64,000 nucleotides of DNA from Haliotis asinina (taxonomy: Eukaryota > Mollusca > Gastropoda > Lepetellida > Haliotidae): assembly GCF_037392515.1 (NCBI RefSeq), contig NC_090290.1, positions 36,992,753 to 37,056,752 of the forward strand, in the 5' to 3' direction. Of this stretch, positions 1 through 11,917 are shown piece by piece. How positions within the stretch are numbered: position 1 is the first letter of the stretch; each line of letters starts with the position of its first letter. The notes below the pieces were generated by a model. It did no database searches and had not been told where the DNA came from. It saw only the letters and a list, made by a program, of their open reading frames with translations. The position numbers and the translations under genes are program-made.

Positions 1-1143
1 TTAAGAAGTTTTTGAGATCTGCTCTGGAAATGAAACACACTTCTCACTTTTCAGACTAGGTCCCAAACATTTCCATGGAAACCGAGGAAATAAGAAATCA
101 TAAAGACCTGTAAATAGGAAAAGGCACCACTATGGGTTCAGACTGATATATCTACCAAGTTTTGCAGAAAAGTATTGAACGGTTTTGAGTTCAACTCCGG
201 AAACGAAACATACCTCTCAGTTTTGAGACAATGTCCGAAACGTTTCCATGGAAGTCGAGAAAATAATAAATAAGAAAATCCTGTACATAGCAAAAGGCTC
301 CACTTTGGTGTCTGCCACACATATCTAGAATGTTTTACGGACAGATATTAAGAAGTTTTTGAATTCTGCTCCCGAAACGAAACACACCTCTCACTTTTCA
401 GACTAGGTCCAAAAATGTTTCCATGGAAACGGAGAAAATAATAAATCACAAAAACCTGTATATAGCAAAAGGCACCACTTTAGGTGCTGATTGATACATC
501 TACCAACTTTTGCAGAAAAATATTGAACGGTTTCAGAGTTCTGCTGCGGAAACGAAACACACCTCTCACTTTTCAGACTAGGTCCAAAAATGTTTCCATG
601 GAAACGGAGAAAATAATAAATCACAAAAACCTGTATATAGCAAAAGGCACCACTTTAGGTGCTGATTGATACATCTACCAACTTTTGCAGAAAAATATTG
701 AACGGTTTTAGAGTTCTGCTGCGGAAACGAAACATACCTCTCACTTTTCAGACTAGGTCCAAAAATGTTTCCATGGAAACGGAGAAAATAATAAATCACA
801 AGATCCTGTACATAGCAAAAGGCACCACTTCAGCTTCTGACTGATATATCTACCAAGTTTTGCAGAAATATATTGAACGGTTTTTGAGTTCTGCTCCGGA
901 AAAGAAGCCCATCCCTCCATTTTGAGACTATGTCCGAAACGTTTCCATGGAAACGGAGAAAATAATAAATCACAAAAACCTGTATATAGCAAAAGGCACC
1001 ACTTTAGGTGCTGATTGATATATCTACCAAGTTTTGCAGAAAAATATTGAACGGTTTTTGAGTTCTGCTCCGGAAATGAAACATACCTCTCAATTCTGAG
1101 ACTATGTCCGAAACGTTTCAAATGGAAACGGAGAAAAAGTTTC
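1..1143. repeat. 175-bp satellite array, copy 1 (cut by window edge)
   Basis: About seven tandem monomers of 172-176 bp. The CCATGG core recurs at about 73, 245, 421, 596, 771 and 945, with a broken copy near 1,115. Most monomers carry the 14-bp perfect palindrome GTTTCCATGGAAAC. The long reverse-strand reading frames here are a by-product of the repeat. The array lies in the last intron of SCP1 and ends at the sequence 'agtttcggacctatctg'. Confidence 0.9.
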
Positions 1144-1765
1144 GGACCTATCTGTATGATTTCCCTAAATCTGAGTCGCACTGCGAACATACCTTCCCAG
1201 TTGCAACCGCTATATTTATTGACACCGGCAAGTTCAATTTTAACGGCGACTTAGGTGATTGACTACTGTCAGAATGCGGAGCCAGCAAAGGGAGGCAATG
1301 ACATTTTCGGACCGAGTCGTTGATGCACAAAGGGTATATTGGAGATTCATCGGAGCTATACTCTGGAGATATCGAGGATGTCATAAACATTGAGCTTTAT
1401 TTCTTGTTAATATACCTTTCCAATGACATCAGCAGGAGGGGTCACTGTGTACACAAATAAAATTAGAAAAACTCAAAAAACAGTGGGAGCTGTCTAAACC
1501 GGCAATCATTGGGACTGAAGAAATCCAGTTAAGACAATGTCCCAGACTGCAGAGCGATAATTGTAATGATGGTAATTAATTGATGATTGATAATTGTACG
1601 AACCATGGGATGGGACTGATATTCTATGTTGGTGTTGACAACTTGCCGGATTGGACAGATGCCGGTTTTGACAGCTTGCAGGTAAGTATTTAATATATTG
1701 TAGGTATTGTCGGATATTGCAGTTTGTTTTTCCTGACTTCGAGAAACAATCATATTCCTTCCTAC
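1144..1765. other. SCP1 intron sequence, no gene seen
   Basis: Conserved in copies 2 and 3 at 8,545-9,163 and 15,915-16,533. I see no coding signal that I trust. The 80-residue reverse frame at 1,148-1,390 is retained in the copies but resembles nothing I know. Confidence 0.5.
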
Positions 1766-3387
1766 CTCCCTCAGACAGTCCATGGACACCTGGGTGTTCT
1801 ACATCACAATCGGGTGAGCATGCCGCTGCAAAAGGAAAGAACAACATTATAGGACTAAAATAAAACAGTTGTACATTTCAGCACGTTCCTTTAGCAAACA
1901 TACTCAAGACTAGGATTATTTGTTTGTACTTGTATTTTGTACAGGTGTAGAAATAGTATTTCTTACAATGGAATCAGGAGCATAGGCAGCAGTACTAATA
2001 CTGAATACATCAACACAGGCAGCAGTACTTAGACTGAATGCATCAGCAGAGGCAGCAGTACTTATACTGAATATATGAGCATAGGCAACAGTACTTATGC
2101 TGAATATATCAGCATAGGCAGCAGTACTTATACTGAATATATCAGCAACGATGACAGATGCAATAGCAGTAATTGTAGTAATGACAGCAAACCCAGTGAG
2201 GATAATGTTACAAGTAGCAATAGTAGTAGTAGAAGGAGGAGGAGGAGTAGTGATAGTAGTAGTAGTAGAATTAGTAGTAGCAGTGATAGACATAGTCGTA
2301 GTAGTAGAAGTAGTAGTAGTAGTAGTGCTGGTGATGGAAGTAGTAGTAGTAGTTGTTGTTGTAGTAGCAGCAGCAACAACAACGGCAGCAGCATTTTATA
2401 AGCATTAGCAAGTAAACTGATTGGCAAGTTAAAAGTGAACACATTTTATTTTGAAGCTTTTGGCATAGTTGTTCAAAGAAGTAAAACTACGTGCAGCAGA
2501 TATCAGAGCTCGACGTCCTCTGCGTGGAATAGCATTAATTGCCACAGGAACATCGTCGTCGTTGGTTACAGTGGGTAAGGACTGTATGTCGCTGGCTAGT
2601 ACGAAATTGACAACGAGTGGTTTTTACAGACGAAAGTTTCGAATTCACCATGCTCCAATAATAATGGCCGGGTGCGAGTATACCGTCGCGACTTGTGCCG
2701 AACTACGTTCAAGAAGTGCAACCTTTTGGATGAAGCGGTGTGATGGTGTGGGGAGGAATTTGTGGTAATTAACATACACAATTAGTGGTAATACGTGGAA
2801 ACTTGAACGCTCAGAGATAAAGAGATGACATTCTTCAACCAGTTCTCATCCAACAACAACATGGGACACTTCTGAAGCACGACAACGCCAGGCCCCACAC
2901 AGCGTGAATTGTCCCAAACTTGAACGCATAGAATATCCCAACTCTTCCATGGCCAGCATGTTCAAACGGCTTCAGTCCCACAGAGCACTTGTGGGATCAC
3001 CTGAATTGCGGGGTGAGAAGACGACCACGAACCCCAGAGAACCTACAAGAACTTGTAGACGCTCTCGGGAACCAGTGGAATAGGATATGTTTTCACACTG
3101 TCCCAAATGCTAGCTTCATTACATGTACTATAACTAAAAGGAAATGTATGTTTTGCTTTGACATTATCGCTCATTAAAAAGGGTGTTCACTTTCGTTTGC
3201 CCACTAGTTAAGTATTGGTAGTAAAAGTAGTGGTAGTAGCTAATAGCAGCAGAGGTAGGAATAGAAATTATCGTAACGGTCGTAGCCGAAGTCGTAGATG
3301 TGATTTATACTTACAACTTTCAACCAAGGGCAACGCCACTGACGTCATCAGCACCAGTAGCATCACCACCACCAAGATATCCTTCAT
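1766..3387 (-). CDS. SCP1: small secreted peptide precursor, partial (last exon outside window)
   Basis: Coding exons on the minus strand are 3315-3387 (exon 2 runs to 3400) and 1766-1825. Exon 2 starts at ATG and encodes a 24-residue signal peptide (MKDILVVVMLLV...). It ends one base into a codon at a GTAAGT donor. A TTGCAG acceptor lies just before the ATG. The second exon is 60 nt, phase 1 to 1, with a ttccttttgcag acceptor and a gtagga donor. It reads ACSPDCDVEH... and has only two Cys, where the intact paralogue SCP5 has four. The terminal exon should lie about 640 bp left of position 1. The host protein family is unknown to me. Function, if any, is not deducible, and loss of Cys suggests decay or divergence. 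Confidence 0.55.
1976..2147. repeat. 33-bp minisatellite, 5 units
   Basis: Imperfect units around 'ggcagcagtacttatactga'. Copies 2 and 3 of the large unit have four units, so copy number changed after the older duplication. It lies in the intron between the SCP1 signal-peptide and Cys exons. Confidence 0.8.
2215..2362. repeat. (AGT)n/(AGC)n trinucleotide tract
   Basis: Interrupted trinucleotide microsatellite. It produces Ser-, Val- and Leu-rich reading frames on both strands that are not genes. Confidence 0.85.
2469..3115 (+). pseudogene. Tc1-like transposase relic, copy 1
   Basis: Several frames together give a recognisable Tc1/mariner DDE transposase. There is an HRRRW...FTDES-like first catalytic block near 2,545-2,640 and GVMVWGGICG near 2,740. 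LLKHDNARPHTA (second Asp) lies near 2,875-2,905. EHLWDHLNCGVRRRPRTPEN (Glu) begins near 2,980. Stops and frameshifts separate the blocks. I found no terminal inverted repeats, so the element ends are undefined. The same relic is carried in copies 2 and 3. Confidence 0.8.
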
Positions 3388-3659
3388 CGTCTGTCGGTTT
3401 CTGCAACGCTCAACTGGTGAAAGACATCCTTTGTCCTCAATAAAGTACCCACATAGAATCGAATGCTAAGTTATTGTTCGTGAGAGAAAATGTGAAATTG
3501 AGGCTGTGGACTTTAGTTTAGTATGGTTTAGTTTAATTTTGCGTTACTTTCACTCAAAGTCACAGTCACGGTGTGTACCAGCCAGATGTTTTACTTCGTG
3601 ATTTTCAGAGGCACATGGCGGTTCAAAGGCACGCACTCACGCACGTAGTTACTATCGCC

Positions 3660-3915
3660 AACATACACTATTAGTCGCATTCATTCATTCACACACTCAT
3701 ACGCATATTCTCTCTCTCCCCTCTCTCTCCCTCCCTCTTTCCCCTCTCTCTCTCGCACTCACACACTCAGACGCATATTCTCACTCTCTCTCTTGCACTC
3801 ACACACTCAAAGTCAGCGGTCACGCTCGCACACATACAGACACAGACAAACACCTATAGCTATCTCTCTGCCTAACTATATATGCACACACACACGCACA
3901 CACACACACACACAT
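3660..3915. repeat. (CT)n and (CA)n microsatellites
   Basis: Alternating ctctct, cacaca and cactcacac runs in the first intron of SCP1. Confidence 0.9.
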
Positions 3916-4089
3916 CCAGGCTGATATATATCAGCGGAATAATCTTGAACGAAGCGCAATAATCCCAAAACAAGTCATCCAGTTCACCTCCGAAATATTA
4001 CAAACTGAATATGAAACATCCTGATTTCACCTGGTACCTTTGTGTGGTGCTGTTGGAAATAGGGTTTGGTTCGGAATCTAAGTACTTAC

Positions 4090-4160
4090 GGAGGAGAAGA
4101 GATGTATGTCCAATAAAAAATATCAAAGTCAGAGAGCGAGACTTTGCGAATGATTATATA
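4090..4160 (-). promoter_or_regulatory. SCP1 core promoter and non-coding exon 1
   Basis: On the minus strand a TATATAA-like box (4154-4160) is followed by a conserved block containing AAGTCTCGCTCTCTG. A GTAAGT donor sits at 4084-4089. The arrangement is kept at all five paralogues, which argues for a promoter plus a short 5' UTR exon. The start site itself is inferred. Confidence 0.5.
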
Positions 4161-4547
4161 GCATTTAACAACCAACAGATGTTATTAAGAATATTAGCAT
4201 ATATCAATACCATCTCCACGTGGCACAAAAAATTGTATGACAAGGCCTTGGGCAAATATCGACATCCCAAACAATAATAATACAAGTGAATAGAACGAAC
4301 TTTAATTACACGGAACTACCCTACCAGAACTGTTCATAGGTTCATACGACCAGAAAGTAGATGTGGGACGATGATAATAAAATAGTAATAATAATAATAT
4401 TTTAATCGTGCCAAAGTTGTTGGACACAATCTGAAATTTGAAGGTGATTTTGGTCAAGGTGATGTACTTCTGGACGGTACAGCTACGGGAGTAAACCAGG
4501 TGAAGTTCTTTACCAAATTTCCCCACAGTCGGTCCTTTGTGGAGTAG

Positions 4548-5336
4548 CTGTCTGAGAAGCAATTGCATCGTGTGTACATGCATTGTGTGGAACAGAACAG
4601 GAATCCGAGTGACTCCTTCGCCTGGATGAAGTGGTCTGGTCTCAGATGTGAAACGGAGGGCTTCCTTCTTGCTGCTCAGGTGGAGTCACTTCCCACTCGC
4701 AATCGCCAGAATGTGATTCTTAATCAAAATGTTAACATGAAATGTCGTCTTTGCAATGGATGTGCAGAGACTGTCCAACACCTTGTCAGTGGATGCCCTT
4801 CCTTGGCATAAACAGCATATCTTAAAAGACATGATGGCATGGCTCGCTGCTTCTACTATCGTTTCCGCCATGTCTGTGGCTTTGATCCCAAGGGCCATCC
4901 ATGGTACGACCCTGAACATGTCCAGGGCGTCATGGAAAATGATGCTTTCAAACTTCTCTGGAATAGGCCAATTTACAGCCTGAGGCGAATTCCAGCCAAC
5001 AAACCTGATCTTGTCCTTTTTGATATAACCGATGAAATTATTTATATCATTGAATTTTCTGTCCCTTTTGACAGCAATGTGATTGGCAAGATTCAGGAAA
5101 AGCATGATAAATATGCGAACCTCGCCTTTGAAATGTCTCGCTTGAATCCCAAGTACATTGTTGTCAGGCTCCCCATTGTTCTCGCTGCCCTTAGTCTGGT
5201 ACCTCATGATCTCTTGGCGCAGATCAAGAGAGTGACCGGGTTCTCCAGCGGGAGCACAGCCCTTCTGACAATCTGGCTAATGCAGAAGGCTGCAGTGTTG
5301 TTGAGCCTTCATATTCTCCGGAAAGTTCTTGACTAG
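4548..5336 (+). pseudogene. R2-type LINE tail: CCHC and restriction-like endonuclease, copy A
   Basis: This is the C-terminal part of a non-LTR retrotransposon polyprotein with a restriction-like endonuclease. The frame opens after a TAG at 4545. It contains the ETEGFLLAAQ block, then a zinc knuckle CRLCNGCAETVQHLVSGC (C-x2-C-x8-H-x4-C). KRHDGMAR follows, and later the endonuclease core KPDLV...IEFSVP. One in-frame TAA (4809-4811) splits the frame just before KRHD. The RT domain is absent, so the copy is 5'-truncated. The family match is from memory of RLE-bearing LINEs, and the exact clade is not settled. Confidence 0.75.
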
Positions 5337-5398
5337 TAGAGGAGGCGAGGGTCCCCAGCTGATGATGAGCCTTACTGGCCTGACTGTGCCAGGATAAT

Positions 5399-5645
5399 AA
5401 TGAAGCAAAAACCATCAAACAAACAAACAAACCCCCCAAATAAACAAAAGCAAAAAGGAAAACACAAACAAACAAACAAACAAAAAACAAAAACAAGAAA
5501 AACACACAAAAAAACACACAAACACAAAAATACAACCAAAAATACAACCAAAAAAAACCCCAAAAAAGCAAAAAGAAAAAAGAGAAAAATCAACAAAAAT
5601 AAACACCACCACCACAACAACAAAAAACAAACAAACCATAAACAA
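5399..5645. repeat. A-rich tail after LINE copy A
   Basis: Low-complexity (CAAA)n/A-rich tract that follows the LINE stop codon by about 60 bp. It is probably the LINE 3' tail expanded by slippage. The Lys/Asn-rich and Phe/Leu-rich frames across it are artefacts. Confidence 0.8.
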
Positions 5646-6069
5646 CGTGCTGACGTACGTTTGTTACCTCCGTCTGCCGTATTAACGTCAATACCGTATT
5701 TTCAATGGCATACTTTAGGCTACATTTTTCGATACACGCGGTTAGGCGAAATTAGGCTGGTAATCTTTCGTCGTGAAAGTCTTTTAATTATTTTAACGTC
5801 TCTGTTTCAGTTGTGACGGAATAAAAAGACTAATGGAGTAGAACATTTTAAGGTAACACTTTGAACTGATAGATAGTTGAACTGATAGCTCATGATCATG
5901 ATTGATGCCTCCGATGAGGCAGGATCCGCTCATTCTTTTCCGAACACCTGGTGTTATCGGCATTTGACAGATATTCTCAAACACATGTCCATCATGAAGC
6001 TGGATTCGTACAACCTGTTCGGAAGAGATAGTTTCTTTGGTTATGGAAATGGTTCTATTTACCATATAC

Positions 6070-6459
6070 ACTCTTCGAAAAAAGTAGGGGAACTTGAACA
6101 TTGAAGTCTGGTAGAACGACAACCCATTGATGAACGTTACAATGGAATTCATCTTCTGCATGCACAATCATTTAACGTTATCACCACACGAAAACACAAT
6201 GCATGGGAAACACGACCATTTTTCGATGATTTTCTTTCATCTGTGCATTGTCAGGGTTTTCAGAGTCAGATCACACACTACTGACTGAAATTTTCATCTC
6301 ATACTCCAGTCACCTAACAAGGGGAATAAATGAACAAACAGCTTTGCTTTGAATGAAATCCATGTGGTGATGCATTCTCAAAACATCCATTGTCATTGTA
6401 TCTCCCACTTTCCACAATCGTACATTGAAAGTACAGTTCCCCTACTATTTTTGAAGAGT
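6070..6459. mobile_element. MITE with ~25-bp terminal inverted repeats, copy 1
   Basis: The left end at 6070-6095 (ACTCTTCGAAAAAAGTAGGG...) is the inverse of the right end at 6435-6459. The homologous block at 22,800-22,870 lacks it, which gives an empty site. The same end sequence bounds the element at 55,881-56,376. It has no coding capacity. Confidence 0.75.
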
Positions 6460-6534
6460 ACTACTAACCGGATGCAAATCTAACAATTTTAAACAATGAT
6501 GTCATTGATGGTGATCATGGTATCATATTGTTAT

Positions 6535-6645
6535 CAAGGCAGGGGATCCCGAAATTATACCAATGTTGGAATCGAACCTTCGGTGTTACGAGCGAACACT
6601 TTAACCACTAGGCTACACCCTCCACGTCTGCGCAGTGTTATTGCA
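6535..6645 (-). mobile_element. tRNA-derived SINE head (family A), degraded
   Basis: Reverse-strand tRNA-like head with an A-box (gtagcctagtggttaaag) and a B-box (ggttcgattcc). The 3' part is lost. Confidence 0.6.
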
Positions 6646-6799
6646 TAGGACTACATGTAAGCTTTGCGCATGTTTAAAAGCGCATTTTGTGGGGATACGG
6701 AACTTTCAAGTCGGTCCAATTCTAATCATAACACCAAACTGATTTTGCGTTGGTCTGTCTTTCCCTTAAAACAACAAACGAACTAGTGTGTGAATCACA
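6646..6799. other. Region downstream of the SCP2 gene
   Basis: Homologous to 43,770-43,850 plus 44,290-44,360. That comparison makes this the empty site for the inverted SINE insertion at 43,853. Confidence 0.5.
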
Positions 6800-6805
6800 T
6801 TTATT
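6800..6805 (-). terminator. Polyadenylation signal AATAAA of SCP2
   Basis: AATAAATGTG on the minus strand, about 100 nt after the SCP2 stop. It is conserved at the same place in SCP5 (44,362-44,367) and duplicated in SCP3 (14,170-14,175). Confidence 0.6.
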
Positions 6806-6906
6806 GATGACACCGAAATCGGCAGAGCAGACAACACTGTAACTACTCGATCTTCACATGGTTGTGATGTTGCTGTCGCTGCTGCTGTCGGTGTAGGTGT
6901 TGCCGA

Positions 6907-9900
6907 TTAACGCTTTCTCACTACACCTCCATTGTTGTCCGCTGGATCACCTACGATATATATGATTATACAGTTTAAGGCTGCATAAATAATTCAAAAG
7001 TGACGAGAGCGGTAGGTCTTTTTGTAAAAAAAAATTGCTAGAAAAAAGTGACTAGGGAGGAAGACATTTTTACTTTTTTTTCTCTAAGAAATACAGCTTA
7101 GGAAGTTTAGCACGTGTTAATAAGTTGTGGATTCAGTCACACTTGTTCTTACAGACACTCATTCTTATACTGGACCAATGGATGATCGGGACGCGACCAA
7201 GTCAAAACTATTTATTTAATGGCAATAAAACCATCACCTCCCTTGGCTCAGAAGATGACATATCCCCCGTTCCCCACATGTTTGAACAAAGAATCTGAGA
7301 GTTACTCATTGTTTTGTTTAGACTAAGTTTGAATTGTTTCCATGGAATTCATGAAAACTATAAATGCCACATATCTGTAACCAGCAAAGTCACAATTTCA
7401 CATATCTGCCAAGATCTGTTGAAAGATATGAAGAAATGGTTCTCGAGTTGTGCTCTGGGAACGAAGCCCACCGCTCCATTTTGTGACTAAGTCCGAAAGA
7501 AAATAATAAATCACAAAAAAACCTTTAAAAACCAAAAGGCACCACTTTGGGGTCTGCCACACATATCTAGAAAGTTATACTAACAGATATTAAGAAGTTT
7601 TTGAGATCTGCTCTGGAAATGAAACACACTTCTCACTTTTCAGACTGGGTCCCAAACATTTCCATGGAAACCGAGGAAATCATAAAGACCTGTAAATAGC
7701 AAAAGGCACCACTATAAGTTCAGACTGATATATCTACCAAGTTTTGCAGAAAAGTATTGAACGGTTTTGAGTTCAACTCCGGAAACGAAACATACCTCTC
7801 AGTTTTGAGACGATGTCCGAAACGTTTCCATGGAAGTCGAGAAAATAATAAATAAACAAATCCTGTACATAGCAAAAGGCACCGCTTTGGGGTCTGCCAC
7901 ACATATCTAGAATGTTGTACGGACAGATATTAAGAAGTTTTTGAATTCTGCCCCCGAAACGAAACACACCTCTCACTTTTCAGACTAGGTCCAAAAATGT
8001 TTCCATGGAAACAGAGAAAATAATAAATCACAAGATCCTGTACATAGCAAAAGGCACCACTTCAGCTTCTGACTGATATATCTACCAACTTTTGCAGAAA
8101 AATATTGAACGGTTTTTGAGTTCTGCTCCGGAAAAGAAGCCCATAACTCCATTTTGAGACTATGTCCGAAACGTTTCCATGGAAACGGAGAAAATAATAA
8201 AGCACAAAAACCTGTATATAGCAAAAGGCACCACTTTAGGTGCTGATTGATATATCTACCAAGTTTTGCAGAAAAATATTGAACGGTTTTTGAGTTATGC
8301 TCCGGAAATGAAACATACCTCTCAATTTTGAGACTATGTCCGAAACGTTTCCATGGAAACGGAGAAAATAATAAAGCACAAAAACCTGTATATAGCAAAA
8401 GGCACCACTTTAGGTGCTGATTGATACATCTACCAAGTTTTGCAGAAAAATATTGAACGGTTTTTGAGTTCTACTGCGGAAACGAAACATACCTCTCAAT
8501 TTTGAAACGTCCGAAACGTTTCAAATGGAAACGGAGAAAAAGTTTCGGACCTATCTGTATGATTTCCCTAAATCTGAGTCGCACTGCGAACATACCTTCC
8601 CAGTTGCAACCGCTATATTTATTGACACCGGCAAGTTCAATTTTAACGGCGACTTAGGTGATTGACTACTGTCAGAATGCGGAGCCAGCAAAGGGGGGCA
8701 ATGAAATTTTCGGACCGAGTCGTTGATGCACAAAGGGTATATTGGAGATTCATCGGAGCTATACTCTGGAGATATCGAGGATGTCATAAACATTGAGCTT
8801 TATTTCTTGTTAATATACCTTTCCAATGACATCATCAGGAGGTGTCACTGTGTACACAAATAAAATATTAAAAAAAACCAAACAGTGGGAGCTGTCTAAA
8901 CCGGCAATCATTGGGATTGAAGAAATCCAGTTAAGACAATGTCCCGGACTGCAGAGCGATAATTGTAATGATGATAATTAATTGATGATTGATAATTGTA
9001 CGAGCCATGGGATGGGACTGATTTTCTATGTTGGTGTTGACAACTTGCCGGATTGGACAGATGCCGGTTTTGACAGCTTGCAGGTAAGTATTTAATATAT
9101 TGTAGGTATTGTCGGATATTGCAGTTTGTTTTACCTGACTTCGAGAAACAATCATATTCCTACCTCCCTCAGACAGTCCATGGACACCTGGGTGTTCTAC
9201 ATCACAATCGGGTGAGCATGCCGCTGCAAAAGGAAAGAACAACATTATAGGACTAAAATAAAACAGTTGTACATTTCAGCACGTTCCTTTAGCAAACATA
9301 CTCAAGATTAGGATTATTTGTTTGTACTTGTATTTTTTACAGGTGTAGAAACAGTAGTTCTTACAATGGAATCAGGAGCATAGGCAGCAGTACTAATACT
9401 GAATACATCAGCATTGGCAGCAGAACTTATACTGAATATATCAGCATAGGCAGCAGTACTTATACTGAATATATCAGCATAGGCAGCAGTACTTATACTG
9501 AAGACATCAGCAACGATGACAGATGCAATAGCAGCAATTGTAGTAATGACAGCAAACCCAGTGAGGATAGTGTTACAAGTAGCAATAGTAGCAGTAGCAG
9601 TAGTAGTACTAGTAGTAGTAGTAGCAGCAGTGATAGTAGTAGTAGTAGAATTAGTAGTAGCAGTGATAGTAGTAGTAGTAGTAGTTGTTGTAGCAGCAGT
9701 AGTAGTAGTAGTTGTTGTTGTTGTAGTAGTAGCAGTAACAACAACGGCAGCAGCATTTTATAAGCATTAGCAAGTAAACTGATTGGCAAGTTAAAAGTGA
9801 ACACATTTTATTTTGAAGCTTTTGGCATAGTTGTTCAAAGAAGTAAAACTACGTGCAGCAGATATCAGAGCTCGACGTCCTCTGCGTGGAATAGCATTAA

Positions 9901-10748
9901 TTGCCACAGGAACATCGTCGTCGTTGGTTACAGTGGGTAAGGACTGTATGTCGCTGGCTAGTACGAAAATGGCAACGAGTGGTTTTTACAGACGAAAGTT
10001 TCGAATTCACCATGTTCCATAATAATGGCCGGGTGGAAGTATACCGTCGCGACTTGTGCCGAACTACATTCAAGAAGTGCATCCTTTTGGATGAAGCGGT
10101 GTGATGGTGTGGGGAGGAATTTGTGGTAATTAACATACACAATTAGTGGTAATACGTGGAAACTTGAACGCTCAGAGATAAAGAGATGACATTCTTCAAC
10201 CAATTCTCATCCAACAACAACATGGGACACTTCTGAAGCACGATAACGCCAGGCCCCACACAGCGTGAATTGTCCAAAACTTGAACGCCTAGAATATCCC
10301 AACTCTTCCATGGCCAGCATGTTCAAACAGCTTCAGTCCCACAGAGCGCTTGTGACATCACCTGAATTGCGGGGTGAGAAGACGACCACGAACCCCAGAG
10401 AACCTACAAGAACTTGTAGACGCTCTCGGGAACCAGTGGAATGGGATATGTTTTCACACTGTCCCAAATGCTAGCTTCATTACATGTACTATAACTAAAA
10501 GGAAATGTATCTTTTGCTTTGACATTATCGCTCATTAAAAAGGGTGTTCACTTTCTTTTGCTCACTAGTTAAGTATTGGTAGCAAAAGTAGTGGTAGTAG
10601 CTAATAGCAGCAGAAGTAGGAATAGAAATTATCGTAACGGTCGTAGCCGAAGTCGTAGATGTGATTTATACTTACAACTTTCAACCAAGGGCAACGCCAC
10701 TGACGTCATCAGCACCAGTAGCATCACCACCACCAAGATATTCTTCAT
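6907..10748 (-). CDS. SCP2: small secreted peptide precursor, open but Cys-poor
   Basis: Coding exons are 10676-10748 (exon to 10761), 9164-9223 and 6907-6950: 177 nt, 58 residues plus stop. Exon 1 gives the signal peptide MKNILVVVMLL... and ends at GTAAGT. The 60-nt middle exon is phase 1-1. The last exon follows ...cgtag and reads GDPADNNGGVVRKR-stop. All splice sites are GT-AG and the frame is open throughout. Unlike SCP5 it keeps only the CSPDC pair of Cys, and an Arg replaces the Gly before the terminal Lys-Arg. The large introns hold the satellite array and the Tc1 relic. It may be a young divergent peptide or a decaying copy; transcripts would decide. Confidence 0.5.
7318..8541. repeat. 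175-bp satellite array, copy 2
   Basis: About seven monomers, of which the first two are more diverged and one has lost its palindrome. CCATGG cores recur at about 7,340, 7,662, 7,828, 8,000, 8,178 and 8,350. It lies in the last intron of SCP2. Confidence 0.88.
9373..9745. repeat. 33-bp minisatellite (4 units) plus (AGT)n tract
   Basis: Equivalent of 1,976-2,362, with one minisatellite unit fewer. Confidence 0.8.
9831..10476 (+). pseudogene. Tc1-like transposase relic, copy 2
   Basis: The first catalytic block is clearer here than in copy 1: at 9,901-10,104 one frame reads RKWQRVVFTDESFEF...NNGRVEVYRR in fragments. The second Asp block and EH block follow with stops between. No intact frame. 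Confidence 0.8.
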
Positions 10749-11033
10749 CGTCTGTCGGTTTCTGCAACGCTCAACTGGTGAAAGACACCCTTTGTCCTCA
10801 ATAAAGTACCCACATAGAATCGAATGCTAAGTTATTGTTCGTGAGAGAAAATGTGAAATTGAGGCTGTGGACTTTAGTTTAGTATGGTTTAGTTTAATTT
10901 TGCGTTACTTTCACTCAAAGTCACAGTCACGATGTGTACCAGCCAGATGTTTTACTTCGTGATTTTCAGAGGCACATGGCGGTTCAAAGGCACGCACTCA
11001 CGCACGTAGTTACTATCGCCAACATACACTACT

Positions 11034-11285
11034 AGTCGCATTCATTCATTCACACACTCATACGCATATTCTCTCTCTCTCTCTCCCCCTCTCTCTCTCC
11101 CCCCCACTCTCTCTCTCCCCTCTCTCGCACTCACACACTCAGACGCATATTCTCACTCTCTCTCTTGCACTCAGAAACTCAAAGTCAGCGGTCACGCTCG
11201 CACACATACAGACACAGACAAACACCTATAGCTATCTCTCTGCCTAACTATATATGTACACACACACACACACACACACACACAT
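11034..11285. repeat. (CT)n/(CA)n microsatellites, copy 2
   Basis: Same position as 3,660-3,915, with longer (CT)n and (CA)n runs. Confidence 0.88.
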
Positions 11286-11459
11286 CCAGGCTGATATATA
11301 TCAGCGGAATAATCTTGAACGAAGCGCAATAATCCCAAAACAAGTCATCCAATTCACCTCAGAAACATTACAAACTGAATATGAAACATCCTGATTTCAC
11401 CTGGTACCTTTGTGTGGTGCTATTGGAAACAGGATTTGGTTCGGAATCTAAGTACTTAC

Positions 11460-11535
11460 GGAGGAGAAGAGATGTATGTCCAATAAAAAATATCAAAGTC
11501 AGAGAGCGAGACTTAGCGAATAAATATATATCATT
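11460..11535 (-). promoter_or_regulatory. SCP2 core promoter and non-coding exon 1
   Basis: AT-rich TATA-like stretch (minus strand, about 11,520-11,535), then the AAGTCTCGCTCTCTG block. The GTAAGT donor is at 11,454-11,459. Confidence 0.45.
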
Positions 11536-11917
11536 CAACAACCAACAGATGTTATTAAGAATATTAGCATATATCAATACCATCTCCACGTGGCACAAAA
11601 AATTGTATGACAAGGCCTTGTCATCCCATCGACATCCCAAACAATAATGATACAAGTGAATAGAACGAACTTTAATTACACGGAACTACCCTACCAGAAC
11701 TGTTCATAGGTTCATACGACCAGAAAGTAGACGTGGGACAATGATAATAAAATAGTAATAATAATAATATTTTAATCGTGCCAAAGTTGTTGGACACAAT
11801 CTGAAATTTGAAGGTGACTTTGGTCAAGGTGATGTACTTCTGGACGGTACAGATATGGGAGTAACCCAGGTGAAGTCCTTTACCAAATTTGCCCACAGTC
11901 GGTCCTTTGTGGAGTAG

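Noticed and set aside
753-1190. 145-residue reverse frame with repeated FPWKRFGHS motifs
   Set aside because: Pure product of the 175-bp satellite; frames break wherever monomers vary in length.
1148-1390. 80-residue reverse frame conserved in three copies
   Set aside because: Two of the copies are a recent duplication, so conservation carries little weight; no domain or splice context found.
2075-2442. Ser-rich, Val-rich and Leu-rich frames
   Set aside because: Trinucleotide microsatellite read in different frames.
4686-5207. 173-residue reverse frame (repeated at 12,056 and 19,426)
   Set aside because: Antisense shadow of the endonuclease frame, which has clear family motifs on the plus strand.
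5400-5816. Lys/Asn-rich 138-residue frame and its Phe-rich antisense frames (repeated at 12,770)
   Set aside because: They arise from the A-rich LINE tail; no domain, start context or splice signals.
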